A stretch of DNA of 64,000 nucleotides. It comes from Rhodotorula mucilaginosa. Its lineage: Eukaryota; Basidiomycota; Microbotryomycetes; Sporidiobolales; Sporidiobolaceae. Where the stretch lies: NCBI GenBank assembly GCA_034406715.1, contig CP137865.1, forward strand, positions 1,178,001 to 1,242,000, given 5' to 3'. The position numbers and the translations under genes are program-made. The notes below the pieces were generated by a model that saw nothing but the letters and a program-made list of their open reading frames with translations, was not told where the DNA came from and searched no databases. Below, one piece after another: positions 56,893 through 64,000 of the stretch (positions are counted from its first letter, which is position 1; each line of letters starts with the position of its first letter).

Positions 56893-57138
56893 GGCGTCTC
56901 TGCTCGATAGCGCGCTGCTTGATGCACAGGAGGAGTGCTCTAAGTTACTGCAGCAGCTGCAGGCGTAAGCGGCCCCACCTCGCGCTCAAAATTCGCCGAG
57001 AAAGCCGGTGCGCCGCTTCAACGCGCTGACGTGGAACCTCGGCTGAGGGGAGGCGCAAGCGTCGACTCGCAGGAGGTCGCTTCTGCGATTCGAATCCTCG
57101 AACGAGAGAAATCCAACTCACCCGGCTCGGCGCGGACG

Positions 57139-58087
57139 ATGCAAAGTCTAGTAGCACGACGAGCAACCCAGCTCTCAAGATCGGCACTCCTCCGACCAGC
57201 GGCGGCCGCTGTCAGGTCGCGATGCCTTGCTGAAGCGACGCTGCCTCGACCGACATCATCGGCAGCACGAGCGACGACGACGCGGACGAGGTCATTCAGC
57301 ACTACGGCCGCACCGAAAAGCATGGACGAGTGAGTCTTTCCAAGAGATGGCCTCGGAAGAGCAGTCTGGGTGTCGATATGGGAACGACGAGTTGATCCTC
57401 CTCTTTTGCGCACCTGAACTCCTAACAGCCTCGTCAACATTATCGCCTCATCTCCAGACGACTACGTCTCGATTGTGTCCCTCTCCCCCTCGGCAGGCTT
57501 CACCCTCTCGGACGGCCTAGTCGTGCCGTCTCCGATCCTCATGATCGACGGCAACTGCTTCATGTGGGATGTCGGGCACCCGACCGACGGGACCAAACCG
57601 GACGGGAAACCCAAGAGCGAGTTCGGACTCGACTGGGACGGGTGGTCCAAAGATAAGCTGGCTGTGTTTGAGACGCTCAGTCCGAGACCGGGTGAGAATC
57701 CCCCCTTTTCCAACCTACGTCGCCAGATTGCCACACGACCAAGCAACGCCCTGACCCTCGTGCTTGCTCGCCCTCGCAGAGATTATCCTGTTTGGTACCG
57801 GCGCAAAGGGGCTCTTTGCACCTCCGGCGGTCCGGACTTATTTGAACGGACTCGGCATCCAAGTCGACGTTCTCGATTCGGTGCGTTCAGTGACGCTGGC
57901 TCTCTTGGGTCCGGACGAGGCGGGGAGCAGATCCTCTCGGCTGTCACTGACTAGATGCTTCCTTCCCGTGGACGCACAGCGCAACGCGTCGTCGACGTTC
58001 AACCTGTTGCAAGAGGAAGGACGACGAGTGGCGGCGGCGTTGTACCCGATCTCTCATCTCTCTGCGCGGACCGGAGTTGTAGCATAG
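57139..58087 (+). CDS. NDUFAF3-like mitochondrial complex I assembly factor (DUF498/Mth938 fold), 220 aa
   Basis: Four exons: 57139-57329, 57429-57691, 57780-57880 and 57980-58087, totalling 221 codons. The first 60 residues, MQSLVARRATQLSRSALLRP onward to RSFSTTAAPKS, are rich in Arg, Ala, Ser and Thr without acids, a clear mitochondrial presequence. The mature domain has the DUF498 pattern: SLSPSAGFTLSDGLVVPSPI, CFMWDV, EIILFGTGAKGLFAPPAVRT, YLNGLGIQVDVLDS, ASSTFNLLQEEGRRVAAALY. The human relative NDUFAF3 works with NDUFAF4 in early assembly of NADH dehydrogenase. This suggests the organism retains complex I. An alternative in-frame upstream start at 56891, joined through a weak acceptor, is discussed in the findings. 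The presequence makes 57139 the better choice. Confidence 0.9.
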
Positions 58088-58460
58088 ACCGGATGGCACA
58101 CTTTACATTACCCCATGCGAATGACATAGCCTGGACCTGTTCCGCAGTTTACAATGTCCAAGTCGTACCCCGCATTTTTTCAGGTGCCAACCCGACGCAG
58201 GAACGTGCAACCTTCTCGGCGAGCGTTCCCTGTCTACACAAGCTGCGCGTGTGGAAGCCTGCTATACTCGAGGACTCTTAACAGTTCAAGCTCGACCAGG
58301 CCACCGTACTCGACCCGTCTCCGTACGTGAGCTCATGCAGCCAACTCTCGATCGACTCGCCTGCCATCATTTCACATCGTCGTCCGCGCATCTCTTGTCA
58401 GGCTCTCGAGTCGACTTGACTGATCCTTGACCCAGCATACAGAAAGCAATACCAGCAAGG
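58088..58460. other. VTC1 promoter region
   Basis: About 370 bp between two plus-strand genes. No gene or RNA feature was recognised, and specific phosphate-response sites could not be assigned with confidence. Confidence 0.5.
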
Positions 58461-59322
58461 ATGTCGTCTCAGCCGTTGCTCCAGCGTCCGCGCGACAAGC
58501 GCATCGCCCTCCCCGTCCGAGTCGTGCGTACCTCCGCGCTCCCATGCGCCCGTCGCTCGAGTGCGAGCCTCAGGCTACAGCAGACGAGGGGCTAAACCCA
58601 GGACCTGCGTGTACGCACAGGAGCCCAAAGTGTTCTTTGCCAACGAGCGTACCTTCCTCTCGTGGCTCTCCTTCTCGTACGCCAACTCTCTCGGGTCCAC
58701 TCCTCGCCAGAGAGTGTGCACTAACTTCCTCGGGAAACCCACTCATCGCGAAACAGGGTCGTCCTCGGCGGTCTCGCAGTCGGTTTGCTCAACTTTGGTG
58801 ACCGCGTCGGAAAGATCAGTGCCGGCATGTTCACCCTCGTCGGTGCGTTGAATCGCGAGAGCACGAGGCCCCTCCGTGGGCAGGAACCTGCATTACACGG
58901 GCCTCTGAGCTGATATTTGCGTACTTCGCACAGCTATGGGAATGATGCTCTATGCGTGAGTGGCCCGCTCCACGAAAACAAGAGTTCTCTGTTCCTAACT
59001 GGCTGCCTCTTGAAACCCCCGCCCACAGGCTCGTCACCTTCCACTGGCGCGCAAACGCAATCCGGAAGCGCGGATCTGGTCCCTATGACGACCGATTGGG
59101 TGCGTCCTCGCGCTCCCTGACAATTTGGCCTCGGGGGGATTGACCAGACACGCTGAAACCCCTCGTTCTCCCCCCTCTCGTCCGCAGGCCCGACTGTCCT
59201 CTGCCTGTCCTTGTTCGCGGCCGTCATCACCAACTTTATCCTCCGCGTGAGTCAAAAACACGGGCGCCTAGAGCAAGTACAGAGACGCTGACCTCCGGTT
59301 CCTTTGCCAGTTTGCTGCTTAG
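58461..59322 (+). CDS. VTC1: Vacuolar transporter chaperone subunit VTC1, 122 aa
   Basis: Seven exons: 58461-58523, 58621-58676, 58757-58842, 58934-58955, 59029-59099, 59188-59246 and 59311-59322, totalling 123 codons. The protein aligns with yeast Vtc1 from end to end: [108 protein letters not shown]. Three membrane helices are evident. Vtc1 is the small membrane subunit of the VTC complex that makes polyphosphate and moves it into vacuoles or acidocalcisomes. The conserved Arg and Lys residues near the membrane face are present. The yeast C-terminal tail is shortened to FAA. The coding part of the last exon is just 12 nt and exon 4 is 22 nt. Confidence 0.96.
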
Positions 59323-59652
59323 GCTACCACCCGCTTTGTCCAATACCCCCTCCTTCACACTACTGTTCATCGTTCATTCTCCCGTGTATTTCTGAGTGCC
59401 TTCACCTTCACCCTGACCGTAAAGCCGTTATTATGACCGCAAACCGCAATGCCGTCCGCGCATCTTCCGGCTCCCAGTCTCGCGGTCGTCTCGATCTGGC
59501 GACGACGAAGTAGGGCGCCTGGTCTGGCCTAGCCCCATCGTACCTGCAATTTTGTATCACTGTGACTTCCTCTCGACGAAAGAGGACAGAGATCCTCGCG
59601 GGGCGATTCGGGCTGGGTCAAATACGCGCAAGATTGCTCTCGTCTATCGGTA
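59323..59652. other. Convergent spacer between VTC1 and SEC10
   Basis: About 330 bp holding two 3' UTRs. A few short CT-rich patches and nothing else recognisable. Confidence 0.5.
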
Positions 59653-62600
59653 TTACTCGCGTACGCTCCTCACGCTCCGCATACTCTGCATACTGCCCCG
59701 CTTGCTCACACTGCTCCCGTCCGCCACACTCCCACGCCCGGCTCCTCCTCCTCCTCCACCACCTCCCGCCGGCGTGCCAAACTCGCCGGTACCATCGTCT
59801 CTCAAGCCGAGGCCTTCGAAATCTCGCATGAGCGAATTGAACAGCGAAGGTTTCCGCGAGATGGACGAGTTGGAACCGGAAGGGTCGGGCGTGCCTGATC
59901 GGGAGGGAGGGCGCTGATGCAAGACGGGGGAAGGGGCTGAGCGTGGCGGTAAAGAGGGAGGAGGACCTCCTCCTCCTCGAGGAGGAGGAGGAGGAGGGGG
60001 AGGCCCAGGCGCAGACTGGATGCGAGGCGACGCCGGCACGGGGGAGAACCGGCCGTCGGTGGTCGGCGACGACCCGCCGCCGTCCTTCTTGGTAGCGACG
60101 TTGGCGCGGAGTGACTGCATCTGGGCGGAAAACGCCGATGTGCCCGAACCGAAATTGCCGAGTCGGGGGAGTTTGCTCAGAGTCGAGGCGATCGCGCCAC
60201 CCGCTTGAGTCCCCAGCTGGGCCGCGGCAGCCCCGACCGCTCCAGCCCCCACGCCAGCACCAGCACCTGCGCCGGCCGTTGCACCCGTACCCCCGGTTTC
60301 ATCCGGACCAAAGACGTCGTCCCAGAACTTGCGCGGGTAGTCACCGTAATCGGATCGGCACATGACGAAAGGGCGCAAGAGGCGGTTCTCGATCCGAGCG
60401 AGGTAGCCTTCTTGGAGGTACGAGCGGAGGATGTCGGGCTGGACGATGAAGACGTTGCCGAGCTGTCGGAGCATCTCGAAGCGGTCGCTGATGGGCGCGA
60501 GTGCGAAAGTCGCGATAGTGTCTTGGTACAGCGCAAGGTCTCTGTGGAAGGCGCGAAGGCAATGATCAGCACCAAAGTGTCTTGTGCGTAGGTTTGACCG
60601 CTTACTTGGTGAGCACGAGACCGCCGATCGCGCTGACAGGGAACTTCTTGAGATGCTCGAGGAGTAGGCTGTTGTGGAATGGAGGACAGAGTTAGTAGTG
60701 GTCCGGTGAAAATAGGACGACGAGGGCGCGCAGCGACGAACGAATGGAAGGTAACGCCGACTTCGGTCAGGAACACCTCGGCGTTGCGGCCAGTCAAGGC
60801 GCCGGCCGTGACTTCGCGGACTTTGCCGAGAAAGTCGCAAGCCAGGAGACACGGTTCGGTGTTGATTCGCGCGAACGCGAGCTCGTCGTTTTTCGGTTTG
60901 AAGTCGCCCTTCTTTTGCTTGCTGAGGGCGTGCGAGAGGTAGTTCACAATGGCTGCAGGTAAAGAACCGCATGAGTTGGTCGTTTCCGCAGGCTGCGGTT
61001 CCAAAGTACACTCACCGTCCAGAGCGCGCTGCACGATCGAGTTGACCTTGCCCTCTATCCGAACGCGGACGTGGTTGTTGAAGATGCCCATCTCCCTTCG
61101 GACGGTCACGGAAGTGCCGGCGAGCGGGACCAGCGCTGTCGAGATGTACTTTTGCCACAGGTGCATGATCATGTCGGCTTGGCGGATGACGAGCAAGGGC
61201 GAAAGGTCGGGCTCGGTCTTGCCGTCGAGCAGAGTCAGTTGGTGCAGAGCTCTGCAAGGCGAGTCGCTCGATGCGGGGTCAGCCGGATACTCGTGACCAC
61301 GTCCACAAAGGCGCGACTTACGTGTCGAGAGCTGTCTCGAGGTAGCCCTTGCCGAAACTGTCGGCGAGAACCTTGAGTAGCGTGTAGGCGTTTCGCGGGC
61401 TGGGCATGCGGGCGTCAGTCTGTGAGGGGGTCCATATCGGGACTACGCGGACTTGTAAGCTCACACGTCGCTCGCCGGACTCAGCTCGACCATCCGACCG
61501 ACAGCTTCAGCATGCCATTCGAGCATCTTCTCCGCCGTCGACACGTGCAGCTCGCCGTCGCCCTCCTCAAACATCTGGCTCGGATCGGCAGCAGAGTTGT
61601 GAGACGAAGATCCAGTCTTGTCCACGATGGCTGACAAGCCGGAGAACTTCATGAGTCGGTCGAGTCGAGATGCGTCGTGCGTGTGCTCGTGGTTGCTGCC
61701 GATTTGCGGACTGCCACCAGGGCCGGCCGCGGTGGTCTCGCCCGAGCCCGAGTGGGCGGCCTGATGCGCGGCATTCGACAGCTGATTCACCATGCGGTCA
61801 AAGATGGTGTTCGACGACTTGGCCTTGTTGACTGCCCGGTGCCAGTTCGTGAACCGGATCAGTGTCGCGGCGTACAGCTCGGTCAAGTTCTTGCCTTCCT
61901 TGTCCATGTACCGCGACCCTTCCATGTACGGGACAAAGAGCTCGTCCATGCTGTGATCGAGCATCTGCGTCACGGCGACGATGCCCGCGCTCCCGGCGCC
62001 GGCACCGGTCGTCTGGCCGCTGTCCAGACCCGACTCGACGGCGGACGATGAGCCGAGCGGCGTGATCAGCGACGACGAGGACGACGAGGCAGAAGGACGG
62101 AAGAACTCGTGCGAGCGCAGGTCGTTGATAAGGGCGCTTGTTTGAGCACGCGCGAGCCGGAGGATGCGCAGGTAGGCGAGGGTAGACGAGGACGAGGCGG
62201 TCTGGATGAGCGTCTCGATGTAGCCTTGGACCTGCACAGCCTACGTGTCAGCATGACACGAACAAAGCGGACGCCTCGGGAACGGGCAACAAAGACCACG
62301 AGACTGACTACTTGCGCAAAGACGCGCTGCAAGAAGACCTGCATGACCGTCGCCGGATGCGGGAACACCGCTGTCACGATCTGCGCCTCCTGCCCGACCG
62401 TGATCCGGATCTCGTCGTACAAGCTCGTGAGACCAGGTTCGGATTTCGGCGCGGGCGAGTTTGGGTCCGGTAGCGAGTCCCAGCTGGCGCGAGAACGATT
62501 AGTCAAGCACACATGAGTGTGAGGGAGACGGGGCAGAGGAAGAGAGGCTTACATCGCGCCTCCGACGAGACCGCCAGCAGTCTCTTGCACGCGTTCCTTC

Positions 62601-64000
62601 GAGATGAAAAAGTCGTGCTGGTTCACGTAGATCTGGATGCACGACTGGCCGCCGTTAAAGTCCTCGAGGGTCTTGGCGCAGTGCTGCCGGGCAAAAAGAC
62701 TTTCTTCGTCAGCACCACGACGCTTTGAGTACAGTTGTGGGAGAGGGAGCGAGGAGACGGACCGCCATCGCTTTCGGGTCGCCCTTGCGGTAGTAGCGGT
62801 CAAAGAGTCGAAGCATCTCCTTCTCGAAACGTTCGCAGTAACGCTCGATCGTCTCACGGGTCTGCGCACAGAGTTAATTCGTCGCTTCATCAGCACGCTT
62901 CACGTCACGCGAGAAGCGCGCCGAAAAACAACGACCCGAAAAGAAACCAAGTGCGCACCTTGTCGGCCCCTTCGACCCCTTCGACCTCTTTCGACAAGCT
63001 CAACAACCTCCGCGCCGCCACCGCCACTTTCTGCCTCCCTTCTCGCCCCCCTTCCTTCCGCATTTGCTCGAGCCGGCTCGTGTCGCCGGCGGCAAAGTCG
63101 TTGTAGTACAGGATCAAGTCGTGCGCTTCGCTGCCGCGTTGTCGTAACCGGTCGATCGACTCGAGTTGTTCACCTGCAAATACATTAAGGTCATTTGATG
63201 AGTCGCGTGTAAGGTGAGACTGTGCCCTGGGCGACGCACCTATCCGAACTGCTGTCCGTCCGACCGACATGATCTTGGAATCCAGCGCCTGGAATTGCGT
63301 GTTCACCGTCTGCAGCGCTCGGATCAAGTCAGCGTGCGTGCTAGGCAATTACCACTAGCGCATCCTAATCTCGCGTCTCAACGGCGAGATCCGACTGCGC
63401 ACAGTCAGCCGCCACAAGAGGTTGCCCGCATGCGTACCTCGAATCCAGCTTTCGCCCCTCGCACATCGCTCCGGTAGGCGCGCTCGGCGACCGCGACGGA
63501 CCTCTCGAGCTCGCTCGTCTTTTGCGCGTTCGCCTTTCGGAGTGGCAAGAGCTGGGCGAGGGCAGACTCGAGAGTCCGGATGTGAGGAGACGGGTCGAAG
63601 CCTGTCGGAGGGGTTGTGCAAGAGTCAGTCCTGCAGTCTCCCTCCGCGGTCGTGGCTTCTGGGGTGATTGTATTCTGAGGCGCTTGATCACAGCCGACCG
63701 GGCCATAGCAAGCAGAGGACCGTCGTCTCCCTTGACGATGACCGAATGTCGAATCGAGGACGGTCGTGCGCTTTGCGGCCAGTCCCTTGCGCGGCTTCTA
63801 TTCCCATAGTCCCAGTTAAACAGAAGAGCAACCGCCCTGCTCGACCGGGCGCTGTGTCGGTGCTGTGAGCCGAAGGGAGACAATGGACTGACCTCCGCTT
63901 GAACCGGTCGCGTCCTTTGTCCCGCGCTTGACGTTGTCGTCCATGAGCTGGGTGACGAACTGCGAGACATCAAACGTGGTCGACTGGAACGTCTCGAGCG
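59653..64000 (-). CDS. SEC10: Exocyst subunit SEC10 (EXOC5), N-terminus cut by window edge
   Basis: Exons visible on the minus strand: 63893-64000 (continues out of window), 63438-63601, 63240-63309, 62959-63173, 62763-62861, 62553-62683, 62309-62483, 61465-62231, 61322-61399, 61016-61251, 60742-60952, 60606-60668 and 59653-60541. The frame is kept throughout. Sec10 features include TFDVSQFVTQLMDDNVKR, FDPSPHIRTLESALAQL, a long N-terminal coiled coil (ESIDRLRQRGSEAHDLILYY), QIYVNQHDFFISKERVQE, SLYDEIRITVGQEAQIV, LELSPASDVPRNAYTLLKV-like CorEx helices and RIENRLLRPFVMCRSDYGDY. Sec10 tethers secretory vesicles to the plasma membrane and links Sec15 to the complex. After the last Sec10 helix comes a roughly 200-residue Ala/Gly, then Pro/Gly-rich tail not usual for the family. 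Intron 63602-63892 (291 nt) is long for this window. Confidence 0.93.
59966..59990. repeat. Loopless inverted repeat of CCT/AGG triplets in SEC10 tail
   Basis: Within the Pro/Gly-rich tail of SEC10, a run of cct triplets meets a run of gag/agg triplets around a central ctcgag, giving arms of about 12-13 bp without a loop. On the coding strand it encodes a short Pro run, one Arg and a Gly run. It is probably a product of triplet expansion. Confidence 0.7.

Noticed and set aside
57085-57115. gattcgaatcctcgaac, like a tRNA T-arm
   Set aside because: No D-arm or anticodon arm at the right distance; it lies between the divergent thioesterase and NDUFAF3-like starts.
1-64000. CRISPR arrays, integrated viruses, LTR or DNA transposons, secondary-metabolite cluster
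   Set aside because: No regularly spaced repeats, no polymerase, integrase, transposase or capsid frames, and neighbouring genes are unrelated housekeeping functions.

Overview
The window looks like an ordinary core chromosome segment of a GC-rich, intron-dense basidiomycete yeast. The best guess is the red-yeast group (Rhodotorula/Rhodosporidium/Sporobolomyces, Microbotryomycetes). The evidence is genes cut by many short introns (mostly 55-110 nt, GTRNGT donors, CTGAC/CTAAC branch motifs, YAG acceptors), strong C/G third-position bias, and a gene set of fungal type (VTC1, CPL1-domain secreted proteins, a Rpd3-type deacetylase, fungal Sec10). I rebuilt exon structures by hand from splice signals, reading-frame continuity and family motifs. 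In each model the summed exon lengths are divisible by three. I saw no rRNA, tRNA, CRISPR array, transposon or virus-like element.

Layout. 1-13.4 kb: an alcohol dehydrogenase cut by the left edge (+), a C2H2 zinc-finger protein (+), a very long disordered protein ending in an MDR/quinone-oxidoreductase domain (-), a 2-kb gap holding a duplicated fragment of the PDB1 3' end, PDB1 itself (-), and a second Adh6/7-like alcohol dehydrogenase (-). 14-26 kb: a mitochondrial two-HMG-box protein (-), a Ser/Pro-rich disordered protein whose ATG appears to be split by an intron (+), a type II membrane O-fucosyltransferase-like protein (-), BUD31 (+), mitochondrial uS15 (-) and a secreted CPL1-domain protein (+). 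26-39.7 kb: a GYF-domain protein (-), UTP5/WDR43 (-), RPD3 (-), a second CPL1-domain protein (-) and a low-molecular-weight tyrosine phosphatase (+). 39.8-50.5 kb: a coiled-coil orphan (-), a PhzF-family protein (-), RFC3 (-), a PLP aminotransferase (+) and a WBP2-like GRAM protein (-). 50.6-64 kb: an ecdysoneless/SGT1-family protein (+), a Cys-cluster protein of unknown function (+), a hotdog thioesterase (-), an NDUFAF3-like complex I assembly factor (+), VTC1 (+) and exocyst SEC10 cut by the right edge (-).

The genes are mostly unrelated housekeeping functions: pyruvate dehydrogenase, mitochondrial DNA and ribosome upkeep, splicing, ribosome biogenesis, DNA replication clamp loading, chromatin, polyphosphate and exocytosis. 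I see no operon-like system and no convincing new multi-gene system. The most unusual signals are structural: very small exons (8 and 9 nt in the phosphatase gene, 15 nt in RPD3, 20-22 nt elsewhere), stop-free 3n introns that could be retained in frame, a GC-AG intron, a start codon split by an intron, divergent start codons that may overlap, a duplicated PDB1 tail upstream of another gene, and an 18-bp perfect inverted repeat upstream of an alcohol dehydrogenase gene.
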